Assembly: GCA_964521285.1 (NCBI GenBank)
Contig: CAZFQS010000002.1
Span: forward strand, 217,472 to 281,471
Source: G020354785 sp964521285
GTDB lineage: Bacteria; Bacteroidota; Bacteroidia; Bacteroidales; UBA10428
Direction: 5' to 3'
DNA: 64,000 nt
Shown here: in pieces, positions 22,201 to 31,600 of the stretch
Layout of the letters: each line of letters begins with the position of its first letter
Numbering within the stretch: position 1 is the stretch's first letter
The notes under the pieces: model-generated
Seen by the model: the letters and a program-made list of their open reading frames with translations, nothing else
What the model was told of the DNA's origin: nothing
The model's database searches: none
Program-made: the position numbers and the translations under genes

Positions 22201-25200
22201 TATTGGTGCCTACGAATTCCAGGGTGAACCGGAAAACAGACCTCCCATTCTTGAAAAAACTGATGACCAGGAGATATTTGTATCTACTTCAAAGAATATT
22301 GTAGTATCTTACTCTGAAACTGACCCCAATGATTCTGTTTCGGTCAACATTTCAAGTTCAATACCAAATATTTGTATTGATAGTGTTATAATTAATACTT
22401 CACGAATCAGTTTTAAAATAATACCTGAGAAACGCTGGACAGGGACAGGAAATAATATTATAAGTCTTTATGACAAAGCCGGACATGTTGTATCTGATAC
22501 TTTTGCTGTAAATGTCACTAACGAAGTGTGTGGCACAATATCAGGAGATATGATGTGGGATGCCGATACAATCATAGTTAATTGTGATGTTAATGTTAAA
22601 GGTAACTTAACCATCAAACCAGGAACTTATGTTGAATTCCAGGGGCACTACCAATTGAAGGTTAATAGTCTGCAGGCAATTGGCACTCTTACTGACTCAA
22701 TTATATTCACAATTAATGATACAACCGGATTTCATGATTTTAGTTCGACTGATGGCGGATGGAATGGAATATTTATTGGCTTGGGTGGTTCCCCATCAAG
22801 TTTTGAATATTGTAAAATAAAATACGGTAAAACATTTGGCGATATATGGTATAATAACTGTAATATTATCACCGCAGATGATAGTAAACTCGAAATTAAA
22901 AATTCAGATTTATCATACAATTATTCAAATATTGGAGGAGGAGGAGTAATTGTTGGTGCTATGGCATCCATTAAAATCAAAGAAAGTAATATATCAAATA
23001 ACTTTTGCTCCGGAATAGGCTCTCATTATAGTGACCTGGAAATTGACAGTTGTGTTATTACAAATAATGATGGAAACGGTATTATCTATGTAAGTTCCAG
23101 CAGGGCCTCCATAACAAACAATATAATAAGTAACAACAACGGTAGAGGAATTAGTACTGGTGAGCCCTTGAGATCAATTATATCAGGTAATTATATCGCA
23201 TATAATAAGTGTGGAATCAGTATACGGGAATTTGATGTACCTGAAAACGGATTGATTTCCAATAATATAATAGCACATAATAGTCCTGAAGGGGGAATTT
23301 ATATGAAAGAGCATAATTATCCGATAGTAAATAATATCATCTGTAATAATATCTCAAATTCAGATAATTGCGGAGGAGGAATAACTTTATCTTTATGTAA
23401 TCCTAAATTAATTAATAATACTATTCTTAATAATTCGGCACCAACAGGAGGAGGATTATGGATTATAAGTCACGGGGAAGAGATTCTTAATTGTATTTTT
23501 AGAGGGAATTTTGCGAGTCAGTCCGGGAACCAGTTTTATTATTATGATTGGTTTGGATATGGTGATAATCCTACATTTAATACTACCATATCCAATTGTA
23601 ATATTGAGGGAGGTAAAGAGGCTTTTGGAGGACTTGAGTATTTAGGCAAATATGAAAGCAATATTGATGAATTACCATATTTTCTTGATCCTGAAAATGG
23701 AGATTACTCGCTCACTGACAGTTCGCCCTGTATAAATGCAGGAACACCTGATACGACAGGAATGAATTTACCGGAATTTGATTTTGCAGGCAATCCTAGA
23801 ATATCTGATCTTACAATAGATATGGGTGCCTATGAATATTATTCAGATGACCTTAAGATTATTTTACAGCCGGTAAATGAAACTAAATGCCTAGTTGATA
23901 GTGTTATATTTGTTACTAATGCTGTCGGGGGAGTAACCGGTTACCAGTGGCAAAAGGAAGGCATTGATATACATGGCGCCAGTAACAGATTTCTTGTAAT
24001 GGATTCCTTGTTACTAGGTAATGCAGGCAATTATAATTGTATAATTGAAGGCATTTCAGAGACAATTTCGACAGATACAGTAAAGCTTTCGATACTGAAT
24101 ATTGATTTGGGCAACGATACTACTTTATACCCGGGCCAGACTATTATGCTTGATGGTGGAGATCAGGCAGAAACCTGGCTATGGAGCGATGGAAGTACTG
24201 GAAGATATTACCTTGTGGATGCTACTGGAGTATATTGGCTGGAAGCCACAAACAGTATAGGATGTGTTAGCTCTGATACAATATCAGTAAGCTATCAATA
24301 TCCGTTTAACGAGGAGCTTGCATTTGTAACCTATGACAATACTACCGGTAAAAACATAATCGTATGGAATAAAACTCCTGACACGGGGACAAAGAATTAT
24401 ATTATTTATAAAGCTTATGAAAATGATTATCTAAGCCTTGATACAATATCTTATGGGGAAGACAACAACTACTATATTGATGAACTTACCGATCTCCCGG
24501 GATTCTCAAATAAATATGCTTTAACGACAATAGACATGTGTGAGAATGAATCAGTCCTTGATAACCCTCACAAAATGCTTAACATATCAGGTTATGTAGA
24601 TCATTCAAAGGGATTAACCTTATCTATAGAAGAATACCAGGGAACAAACTATGATAAGTATTACATATTCAGGGGCAGTGATCCTTTAAGCCTTGAACTA
24701 GCAGACTCAATAAATCATGTAGGATTTTATACCTCGTATATAGATTCGGCTTATCCTTACAATGAGACTTACTACCAGGCGGGTATTAAACTGACTGAGA
24801 AATACATTATCAATATTAACGGATCTGAAAGAGAATTCAGGTATTCTTTATCTAATTTGTATTTCAAACCCAGGAATAACTCAGCACCTTATGATATAAT
24901 ATTAAGCAATAACCGAATAGATGAAAATATGCCTGAGGATACTGAAGTTGGTATTATTTCGGCGCTGGATTATGATTTGGAGGATCATCACAGATTCCAC
25001 CTGGTATCAGGGCCTGGCGACAGTGATAATAACAATTTTCAAATCATCAATGATAAATTAATCACTGCTGTTTCTTTTGATTTTGAGAGTACTACTGAAA
25101 ACAGTATACGCATAAGGGCAGTTGATGACGGACCTGCTAACATGTTTTATGAAAAAGTATTTAAAATATACATAAATGATTTAATCGAATCAGGAACTAT

Positions 25201-25456
25201 AAAGCACATTTACGATGACAAAGTTATTGTGTTGCCTAATCCCATTAAACAAAAAGCCATTATTAAATTTCCAAATGAAGAGAATGAAAACTTTACATTC
25301 TATCTCAAAGATTTAACCGGGAATATCATAATTATTTACGGAAATATCACTTCTGATTCATATGAACTGGATCGTGGAGATCTGCCACCGGGTTTATATG
25401 TACTTGAGCTGTCAAATAAGAAAATAACTTACCGGATCAGGATAATATTTGACTAG
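16274..25456 (+). CDS. Giant T9SS-secreted multi-module beta-helix protein (3060 aa)
   Basis: A signal peptide (about residues 1-35, ending SAISGQ) is followed by five beta-helix modules that start near residues 38, 570, 1106, 1542 and 2085. Each module opens with a V/ACG-x-I-x-W-x-ADTI-x-V-x-CDV type block and ends with a choice-of-anchor-Q-like block (SSxCINxGTPDTTGLNLPxFD, then GNPRI and IDxGAYEF). Cadherin-like linkers separate the modules. The C-terminal part holds an Ig-like domain (2535-2610), a PKD-like segment (LGNDTTLYPGQT), an FN3-like region, a cadherin-like domain (about 2870-2970) and a T9SS sorting domain starting VLPNPIKQ. It is expected to be exported through the outer membrane and attached to the surface. 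Modules 2 and 5 are near copies at DNA level. Confidence 0.87.
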   Translation: MMTLKIRLWKNCIIFLIAPIFLNIFLSAISGQSTIYVQGTIPGDTTWNANTVKVTGDVTVNGTLAIEPGTYVEFQGHYRLNVNGMLAIGTPTDSIIFTINDATGFYDFDSTDGGWNGIYLGTQSYSHFEYCKVKYGKVSDELWGSNIISVDKDDTLKIKNTDFIYNYSKNAVIGGTEAFIYIRQSNISDNFCSGIGCHSSYLEIDSCAVINNTRTGITFIKSEAFITNNIISKNNEIGIYSFTPAKSFIEWNYIAHNKCGIFIQGPFLPENGLIYNNKIVDNRPNGGIYLVDHHYPIINNTICNNISFSDGGGLRLIKYRSKLNNNTIINNSAPSGGGIWLSNSRPYIHNCIIRGNNASQEGNQVYFNPDIVGNNTLNISIDYCNIEGSKEAFGGVEFLGKYENNIDNLPYFLDPENGDYSLTDSSFCINAGTPDTTGLNLPAFDLAGNLRIYPGAVQRIDIGAYEFQDEPVNKPPILDKTDNQEIFVSTSKDIVVSYSETDPNDSVSIEISSSVPNINIESVIIDTSLISLKIIPEKRWTGTGHIFIILSDKAGHFVTDTFTVNVTNEVCGEIIGDVIWNADTIKVNCDVNVAGNLTIEPGTYVEFQGHYQLKVNSLQAIGTSADSIIFTINDTTGFHDFNSTAGGWNGIRIIPGRESYFEYCKVKYGKKFGEIQQRSSIINSELSNTLVIKNCDLTYNYSNIGGVVGGAESSINIIKCNISNNFCYGIRGHCSCRLEVDSCVITNNDGVGISCYEGRAYITNNIISNNNGTGISENEGSTYISGNVIAHNKCGINIQGSDFPGSGFIFNNKILYNSPQGGIRMGLNDYPIINNIIAGNSSSSLGGGIYLSLSYAKLINNTIVNNSAQSGGGISFRYLEKDIYNCIIRGNVASQSGNQIYCYSSSTPDDYNFTLNGQISYCNIEGGKEAFGGFEFLGKYENNIDELPYFLDPENGDYSLTDSSPCINAGIPDTTGLNLPEFDFAGNPRIYGGRIDAGAYEFQGIIANGPPRIEKIIDQEILPFNTKFLTVNFYDPDSGDLCTLLGVFSDTPEVKIHDLVDNSSSVNFVIAPDSGWLGNGEIQIQVTDNHGNIGLQKFQVIVSKTVCGLIKENTVWAVDTIKVACDVTIGKGITLKIQPGTIVEFTDSCQLNVLGSIVAIGNKDFRITFTSSDTTGFYNFTHKGWQGIRLNGDGIAEFRYCDFLFARNENNGGALYDYSGKYSLSVTNCNFYNNFSQQHGGAVYLGISSVLEFKNNIFLNNHAYLGGAVFVDYLNLDIVNNLFINNQAYEGAAIYTVSGAPRLINNTFVGNKAERSGGGLTIYNGNIINCIIWGNETGFSGKEVNLKGSVTFSNCIIEGGINGIAYSEYDYSFLSDVYSSDPNFISIPDFDFHLTDSSVAINSGTIDTSGLSLPLFDLDGNPRIYAGINRNIDIGAYEFQNDPINRKPVILFPENLFLNISTSEREVVNYVDPDPGDIHTLNITSNTENLKIINVSGDTSGSYFDLLPVQNWKGRATITIRVEDSHDNVAEHSCEVLVGHLACGNILDNTIWDADTIHVTCDVTVTENALLKIMPGTVVLFHGFHSIEVLGQINATGTESEKIVFTSEDSAGFYSVYNDGYVYEEKIGWNRIYLRNNSIDIRISVFKHCIFKYASNSALYASFYPAIEVINCEFKYNISGAVRAWNARSLIKNCIFTNNNSRFRAGAIWGEMVSIIDSCIFKNNLSVEDAGAIYLSNGDHKVTNSLFESNSVRSGACLKSSYGYSGNTRISKNIFINNTSLHGGTGAAILNSGVLFDNNLVCKNIGNNSPYISAGASGGIYTYGNPTLINNTIVYNKVSNGMGGGLCIEESSVPVVYNAIIYGNKSESVMNQINFYNGNSSTGLSIINSNIQGGKEEITGVGNILMYENNIETDPKFLTDTLQAGTPLVIEPSYLALSDSSHCINSGTPDTTGLNLPEFDLNGNPRIYPGIIQRIDIGAYEFQGEPENRPPILEKTDDQEIFVSTSKNIVVSYSETDPNDSVSVNISSSIPNICIDSVIINTSRISFKIIPEKRWTGTGNNIISLYDKAGHVVSDTFAVNVTNEVCGTISGDMMWDADTIIVNCDVNVKGNLTIKPGTYVEFQGHYQLKVNSLQAIGTLTDSIIFTINDTTGFHDFSSTDGGWNGIFIGLGGSPSSFEYCKIKYGKTFGDIWYNNCNIITADDSKLEIKNSDLSYNYSNIGGGGVIVGAMASIKIKESNISNNFCSGIGSHYSDLEIDSCVITNNDGNGIIYVSSSRASITNNIISNNNGRGISTGEPLRSIISGNYIAYNKCGISIREFDVPENGLISNNIIAHNSPEGGIYMKEHNYPIVNNIICNNISNSDNCGGGITLSLCNPKLINNTILNNSAPTGGGLWIISHGEEILNCIFRGNFASQSGNQFYYYDWFGYGDNPTFNTTISNCNIEGGKEAFGGLEYLGKYESNIDELPYFLDPENGDYSLTDSSPCINAGTPDTTGMNLPEFDFAGNPRISDLTIDMGAYEYYSDDLKIILQPVNETKCLVDSVIFVTNAVGGVTGYQWQKEGIDIHGASNRFLVMDSLLLGNAGNYNCIIEGISETISTDTVKLSILNIDLGNDTTLYPGQTIMLDGGDQAETWLWSDGSTGRYYLVDATGVYWLEATNSIGCVSSDTISVSYQYPFNEELAFVTYDNTTGKNIIVWNKTPDTGTKNYIIYKAYENDYLSLDTISYGEDNNYYIDELTDLPGFSNKYALTTIDMCENESVLDNPHKMLNISGYVDHSKGLTLSIEEYQGTNYDKYYIFRGSDPLSLELADSINHVGFYTSYIDSAYPYNETYYQAGIKLTEKYIININGSEREFRYSLSNLYFKPRNNSAPYDIILSNNRIDENMPEDTEVGIISALDYDLEDHHRFHLVSGPGDSDNNNFQIINDKLITAVSFDFESTTENSIRIRAVDDGPANMFYEKVFKIYINDLIESGTIKHIYDDKVIVLPNPIKQKAIIKFPNEENENFTFYLKDLTGNIIIIYGNITSDSYELDRGDLPPGLYVLELSNKKITYRIRIIFD
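17682..19260 (+). repeat. Long intragenic direct repeat, copy A (linker plus module 2)
   Basis: This segment of the 3060-aa gene reappears at a constant offset of 4545 bp (for example ACCAGGAGATATTTGTATC at 17721 and 22266, and CTTATGTTGAATTCCAGGGG at 18081 and 22626). By the end of module 2 the offset has grown to 4560 bp (attaccatat at 19111 and 23671), which implies only small in-frame indels. The matched stretches I compared by eye are close to 85-90% identical. Confidence 0.85.
22227..23820 (+). repeat. Long intragenic direct repeat, copy B (linker plus module 5)
   Basis: This is the second copy of the segment at 17682-19260. Collinearity over about 1.6 kb with almost no length change points to a segmental duplication inside the gene rather than independent evolution of beta-helix turns. 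Confidence 0.85.
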
Positions 25457-25562
25457 TTAGAGATAAAAAAAATCCTTCAGACTGATTATTTGTAAGTTAA
25501 ATTAATGTATTAATATTGCAGTTATATTTTATTTTCAATATTATTATAATTCAATTTTCTGT

Positions 25563-26216
25563 ATGGGCTTTAAAAGAAATATTATCTATTCTGTCATGAG
25601 AAAGTCTCGTGAAAAAAAACTTCATCAACTTTTAAATTACCTTAAACCAACAGAAACAGATTTGTTTTTAGATGTAGGAGCCTCGAATAATACAAAATCT
25701 CCAGTTGAAAATTATATCATAATGAGATATCCCTATCAAAATAATATTACGACTCTTTCAATTTATGATTTGCCTCAGCTAAACAAAGATTATCCTCATA
25801 TAAAAACAGTAATTTATGATGGCAAGATTTTCCCTTTTAAAGACAATCAATTTGATTTGGCACACTCAAATGCAGTTATCGAACATGTAGGTGACTGGGA
25901 CAGACAGAAATTTTTTTTAAGTGAAATGAACAGAGTATCCAGAAGGGGCCTCTTAACTACTCCAAATAAGTTTTTCCCCTTTGAGCTCCATTATAAAGTT
26001 CCTTTTCTTCACTGGATGGACAATAAAAGATTCAAAAGAATTGCGGATAAATATATTTATGACATGAGCCATTTCCCTGTTTCTCTTTTAAGGAAAAAAG
26101 ATCTTATCCGATTAGCCGAAGAAACAGGTCTTCCGAACTATATAATTCTGAATAATAAATTTTTAGGTATGAACATGACTTTCTCCTTGCTATGGAGCGA
26201 GAAAGGTTTTGATTGA
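25563..26216 (+). CDS. Class I SAM-dependent methyltransferase
   Basis: The 217-residue protein has the motif I region DLFLDVGASNN, a motif II-like acidic strand end LSIYDLPQ, the DGKIFPFKDNQFDLAHSNAVIEHV block typical of Methyltransf_11 proteins, and a LLTTPNKFFPFELH segment. It is soluble and probably acts on a sugar or lipid-linked intermediate of the locus. It lies between the 3060-aa surface protein gene (106-bp gap) and the broken PL14-like lyase gene (21-bp gap). The substrate is unknown. Confidence 0.8.
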   Translation: MGFKRNIIYSVMRKSREKKLHQLLNYLKPTETDLFLDVGASNNTKSPVENYIIMRYPYQNNITTLSIYDLPQLNKDYPHIKTVIYDGKIFPFKDNQFDLAHSNAVIEHVGDWDRQKFFLSEMNRVSRRGLLTTPNKFFPFELHYKVPFLHWMDNKRFKRIADKYIYDMSHFPVSLLRKKDLIRLAEETGLPNYIILNNKFLGMNMTFSLLWSEKGFD

Positions 26217-26237
26217 GGTAGTAATATTTTTAACATA

Positions 26238-27137
26238 ATGAAGAATTTAAAATACCTGATTTTATTCGGTTCAGTATTATATTCATGCGAAAAGCCTAAA
26301 TATGGAACTGTAACCTTTAACGATTATTTTAATTACATTTATTATCATGATTTTGAATATAATACATTAGGCGAGTATAGAGAATCAGAGTGGGAAATTG
26401 ACTGGAACTATCCTGAATGGACTAACAGGCCTGTTCCCCCTGAAATTTTAATTAATGACGATACAGAAAATGGTACCAAGGTTATGAGATGGCATTTACC
26501 TGAGGGATCCCTTGGTCCTGCAGAGGGTGGAGGACAGTGGTATACAAAACTTGATTCCGCTTATGACGAACTTTATTTTTCATATAAACTAAAATTTAAA
26601 CCTGACTTTAAATGGGTTCTGGGAGGGAAAATACCTGGACTAAGAGGAGGGCCTGAATGGCCTTGAGCCGATCCTCCCGGATGGAGCGATGGCTTTGTAG
26701 CTCTTTTAATGTGGAATAGTACTCCTCAAATTACATTTTATTATTATCACCATGACCAGGATCATTTGTATGGTGATAGTAAAGCATGGGATTATAATAT
26801 AGAGTCGGGGTTATGGTATACAATTACAGTCAGAATTGTAATGAACACCCTCAATGCAAATGGCGGAAACAATGATGGCATATTAGAAGGATTTATTGAC
26901 GGGAAAATGGTGTGCCAAATTACTGGTTTACGCCTTAGGAACTTTGAAACAATTGGCATTGATAAATTATGGATTACCTAATTCTTTGGAGGTAATACTG
27001 AAGAATGGGCGTCTCAGAGAGATGAGTGGATTGATGTGGATGATTTTATTGTATTTACTTATAAAGATAATGTTATTGTGCCGCGAGGTAATACTCCCAG
27101 CTCCAGGGGAAGAATATTATTACAGCCAGACTTATAA
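26238..27137 (+). pseudogene. PL14-like polysaccharide lyase lipoprotein, broken by two in-frame stop codons
   Basis: One reading frame runs from the ATG at 26238 to a TAA at 27135-27137 (about 299 codons) and is interrupted only by TGA at 26664-26666 and TAA at 26979-26981. Downstream sequence stays conserved in that same frame. The intact product would start with a lipoprotein signal (LYSC lipobox) and carry family PL14-like blocks: YFSYKLKFKPDFKW, GGKIPGLRGG, FVALLMW, then after the second stop FFGGN and VDDFIVF. PL14-type enzymes cleave alginate or glucuronan. No frameshift is needed, so these are point nonsense changes. Recent inactivation is the simplest reading; TGA and TAA both act as normal stops elsewhere in the window. 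Confidence 0.82.
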
Positions 27138-27152
27138 TTTATTATTATCTGA

Positions 27153-27177
27153 AAATATTATTTAAGCAATAATATTT
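27153..27177. terminator. AT-only hairpin between convergent genes
   Basis: The arms AAATATTATT (27153-27162) and AATAATATTT (27168-27177) are perfect complements with a 5-base loop. The hairpin lies between the ends of the PL14-like pseudogene and the convergent FemAB-like gene. The stem has no G-C pairs and T tracts are poor, so terminator function is only plausible. Confidence 0.3.
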
Positions 27178-27197
27178 ATTTATCAATTCAGTCTTAA

Positions 27198-28232
27198 CTA
27201 GAAACGATTTTTAATTATTCTGGTTATTGTATTATCAGGTAATTTTCTACCTAAGTTAAGCAATGGATTTAAAAGTTTATGAGGCAATGTTAAATAATTT
27301 GTAGAACAATGTGTAGCAAGAACCTCTTGTGCCCCTAGTGATTTCTTGAATAAAATTAAGCCTTTGCCGGATTTATCTGTTGGTATACCTCCTAAATTAA
27401 AATAATTAAACTGTTTTTCTTTGAGCTCCTTTATTAGGCAATACATTATATAATAAGGTATTCCCATACTATAAGCGTTACTATTTGAACCAATTAAAAA
27501 AGCATAGGCATTTTTAGCGTATGTCAAGACCATAGTTATACAGTTTATTTCATCATTCACTTTTACATAATACAGACTTGTAATCTTATTACTGATTATT
27601 TTCTTCAATACAATTTTATCTAGATAAGGTATATAAAAATATGAATACTTCGAATAACCCTTTGATAGTCTTGTTTTTTTTGTTTCTTCCAATAAAGAAA
27701 TTAAGTTATCCAGAATTTTCATTGAATCACCCTCTATAAATTCAGCTTTAGATTTTATTGCTAATTTTACTTTTCTTAATAGCAGTCTGTTAAAATTATT
27801 CTGAATTTCTTCACTTGATTGAAGTAAATTTATTACGTACTCACATCTGTTTGTAATTTTCAGGGTACTTTTATTTATCATATAAGTCATTTTGTAATCA
27901 TATGACTTTACAATCAATCTTCTGAATTTTTTTAAAATTGCAAAATCCAAAAGCCCATCAAACAGTAAAGGTATTGTCTCTTTATTTGAGGCCTGGAATG
28001 CCGGACCTGAAAAGAAGAATAATTTTTTGTTGTTTGAGTTTTTATAATTTATTATTAATCCGGCAATTTTTCCTATAACTACATTGTCTTTGACAAAATT
28101 CAGGTAAACAGGTCTTTTATCCTTATCAGCAAAGGATTCAATCCACTCAGATGTTATTAATATATTAAATTCAAATTTATTCAGATCAGATTTCCATTCC
28201 TGTGGATTTATTATTTCAGTAACTTCTATCAT
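27198..28232 (-). CDS. FemAB/GNAT-like acyltransferase
   Basis: The 344-residue protein resembles the FemAB-like, BioF2-like acetyltransferase group often found in exopolysaccharide clusters. Supporting segments are FFFSGPAFQ in the N-terminal GNAT half, RLLLRKVKLAIKSKAEF, and a C-terminal GNAT half with YFNLGGIPTDKSGKGLILFKKSLGA, which matches the family's GG-x-P-x-x-x-GxxxFKxxxG pattern. No signal peptide or membrane segment is seen. It may acylate a glycan or peptide acceptor. It is convergent with the PL14-like pseudogene and is followed upstream by a 393-bp gap. Confidence 0.72.
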   Translation of the reverse strand: MIEVTEIINPQEWKSDLNKFEFNILITSEWIESFADKDKRPVYLNFVKDNVVIGKIAGLIINYKNSNNKKLFFFSGPAFQASNKETIPLLFDGLLDFAILKKFRRLIVKSYDYKMTYMINKSTLKITNRCEYVINLLQSSEEIQNNFNRLLLRKVKLAIKSKAEFIEGDSMKILDNLISLLEETKKTRLSKGYSKYSYFYIPYLDKIVLKKIISNKITSLYYVKVNDEINCITMVLTYAKNAYAFLIGSNSNAYSMGIPYYIMYCLIKELKEKQFNYFNLGGIPTDKSGKGLILFKKSLGAQEVLATHCSTNYLTLPHKLLNPLLNLGRKLPDNTITRIIKNRF

Positions 28233-28625
28233 TATAACTATATAAATATTTCTTAGCCATCTAAAGTTAACGTATAGTCAATAGTTAAATACTGAGCTTT
28301 ACATATAATGCAGACTGGAAATCAAATTTAACAATATTTACAGACGAAAATAAACATTTTTCCGTTTTTTATCTTAGCATTAATCCTTTATTTTTTATAA
28401 TGTGATTTTTATATATAGGTAATTTCTTATTTGCCTTTGTTGCTTTGAAAATAAAATTGCTATATGTCTGCTCATTTTCTAAAGATTTTACTTTATTTCA
28501 AGGTCAATTGTGCATTTTAGTTCGGTAAACCTTGATTTTTTCAACATATTTTATTAATATTGAGCCCTTTTACTAAAAACTTAATTATCATTACATAAGA
28601 ACCTGGGCATTATTTGTTTGTTTAA
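28233..28625. other. 393-bp AT-rich intergenic region between divergent genes
   Basis: This region separates the FemAB-like gene (minus) from the 1578-aa surface protein gene (plus) and must hold both promoters. I see no open reading frame, strong hairpin or repeat. A TTTGCC / TTTGTTGCTTTG stretch near 28433-28450 is reminiscent of Bacteroidota promoter elements but does not match the full consensus. Confidence 0.4.
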
Positions 28626-31600
28626 ATGAATAAAAACTACATGGCTTGTTATCATACAAGATACTTAAAATATCTGTTTGTTGTTATTCTTAATTTAAGC
28701 TTTATATATAATTCATTTAATCAAACCCAAAAAGTAGATATATCATTTCAGCAAATTTTTATTATTCCGGAAAATGTTAATATCAGTGATGATTGTGGCA
28801 GGTTTTATTCAATTTTCACATATGATTTAACCAGTAAAATAACGTTTGAGATTACAGGAGGCAATGTAAATGGTAATTTTGCCGTTAATCCGGATAACGG
28901 TAATATAAGAATTAATAATACAACTAATCTGTCACCCGGGAAGCGTGAATTGATCATCAGGGCAAAAGATGGTGATTTTTATGATATAGATACAGCAGTA
29001 ATTCTTATTAAAGCCGCTGGTAATTGTGTTTTCATTGATCCGTATTATTCAGGGACTGAGAGAGGTACACGATTGGAACCATATAATTCATGGACAGATA
29101 TTCCAGCTTTCACCCCAGGATATGCATATCTTCAAAAAAGGAATACTAAATACTCGGAAGATAGAATTCTCGTCCCTTCACCCGGGGGTACTTATGATAA
29201 TCATATAATTCTGGGTGCTTACGGGCAGGGTAACAGACCTGAATTAGACGGAATAGATGCAGGCGCTGATAAAAGAGGAATATTAATTGGCGACTATGAC
29301 AATAATTATCCTGCCGGGTATATTGATATATTTTCATTTGTGATCTATAACTGGTCACACTCAGGAATAGATATATATCCCAACAGCAATCATATTTCAA
29401 TATGGGATGTTGATATTTCTCATAGTCAGAACTTTGCAGGGATTTACATATATCATAATCTGGCAAATCCCGATGCAAAACTGTACAATCGGATATACAA
29501 TACTGTATCTCACGATAATTATGAATCTCACGGGATTAAATTTGAAGGAAGCGGAAATTCGGTAACTAATTGTCAGACTTTTAATAATAAGAGTCATGGA
29601 TTACATTTGAGTAAATGGACATCAGATAATCTGGTTAATTATTTACTCTCATTTGATAACGGCCACTCCGGCATCAACATAGATGGTGATACAAACAGAG
29701 TTTATAATTCAATACTCCATAACAACTATAATGGTGTTAGATTTAGTACAGATGCTCATGAAAATACAGTTATACATTGCATAACAAGGAATAATAGCGG
29801 AAGTGGCGTAGCTTTTATTGATAGTGTTTTTAATACAAAGGCCGAAAATATAGTATCCGACAATAATCTTGGTAATGGAATAATGTTTAGCAGTTCTGCA
29901 ACTAACATTACTGTCTGTAAATCTGAAATTTGTAATAACCAGGAAGCCGGAATACTTGCTAATTCTGCCTCAAATTTACCTTCGGCTAAAATACTAATAA
30001 ACACAAATATTATAAATGAAAATCGCATTGGTATAAAGATACACGAATCAGATAAAACAGAGGTATATAATAATACTCTTTATAATAACACAGAGGATAA
30101 TGATATCACAATTTATTCAAGTGAAGCAGTTATTAAAAATAATATATTAAAAAACATTTCAGGTGATTGTGTAAAAAGTAATAATTTATTTTATCAAAAT
30201 ACAAACCCGGAATTTTTAAATCCTTATATAAATGATTTCAGGTTAAATTTTAATTCTCCTGCTATAGATGCCGGAGTTGATGTAGGTCTGGATTATGATT
30301 TTGACGGTAATCAGGTACCATTCAATACATATCCGGACATAGGGGCCTATGAATTTGTCCTGAGAAATCCATCCGATACACTACCACATGCGCCATCAAA
30401 TCTTTCCGCTAATGCAACACACTATTATCAAATAGTAATTAACTGGAAAGATAATTCTGATAATGAATATGGTTTTGAAATAGAACGATCGCTTAATCCG
30501 GAAAGTGGCTTTCAGAAAATCCATACTGTATATCAGAATGTAACTTCTTTTACCAATAGCGGCCTCTCTCCCCTCACTACGTATTATTACAGGATCAAAG
30601 CATACAATAATATAGGATCTTCCGGGTACATTAGTATAATAAGCATTACCACACCTGCCGTTCCTCCTCCAAATGCACCTTCATCACTCAGAACCACAAA
30701 TGTCAGAGCCAGCTATGTTTCTTTAAGGTGGAATGATAATTCAAATGATGAAGAAAAGTTTGAACTGGAAAGATCAAATATTTCAGGCGATGGATTTTCT
30801 GTAATTGCAACCCTCAGCGCAAACCAGACAACTTATACTGATAACGGTCTTACACCGACAACAACGTACTATTACAGAACAAGAGCGTATAGCCAGTATG
30901 GTTACTCAACATATTCAAACGAACTTAGTGTTGCCACAACTGCTTTACAACCTCCTGTAGCACCAACTAACCTAAGCGCGTCAGATATTACGAAAAACTC
31001 ATTATTATTATACTGGGAAGATAATTCTAATAATGAAGAAAGTTTTAGAATTTACAGATCATTAACTTCCGGAAGTGGATTTAATGAAATAGGCTATGTT
31101 GGTGCAAATATTAGTCAATTTACTGATGACGGATTAGAACCTAATACTACTTATTATTACAGAATCAGGGCATATAATGAAGATGGCATTTCAGCATATT
31201 CAAACGAACTAGAAACCACAACGCTGCCACCACTACCTCCTGAGACACCAGGTAATTTGACAACGACATATATATCTGATAACTCAACAACCCTGGAATG
31301 GACTGATAACTCAAATAATGAATCAGGGTTTGAGATCTTCAGAACATTCGCTGATAGCATCAATTATCAGTTAATTCATACGACAAATAAGAATATAAAC
31401 ACATACACTGACAGTTTATTACTTTCAGACACCACTTATCTTTACAGTGTCAGAGCGATAAATGATGATGGAATCTCCGGTTTTACAAATATTTTGTCAG
31501 TTACAACCTTATCATCTCCTCCTCCGGGAAATCCTACAGGACTTGTTTCACTGCAGGTTACTAAATTTACTGTTAGCATTAGCTGGCTTGATAATTTTGA

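Noticed and set aside
26664..26981. Genetic-code reassignment or selenocysteine to explain the stops in the lyase gene
   Set aside because: TGA and TAA both end clearly complete genes in this window, the two stops differ, and there is no SECIS-like hairpin directly after the TGA that I can see.
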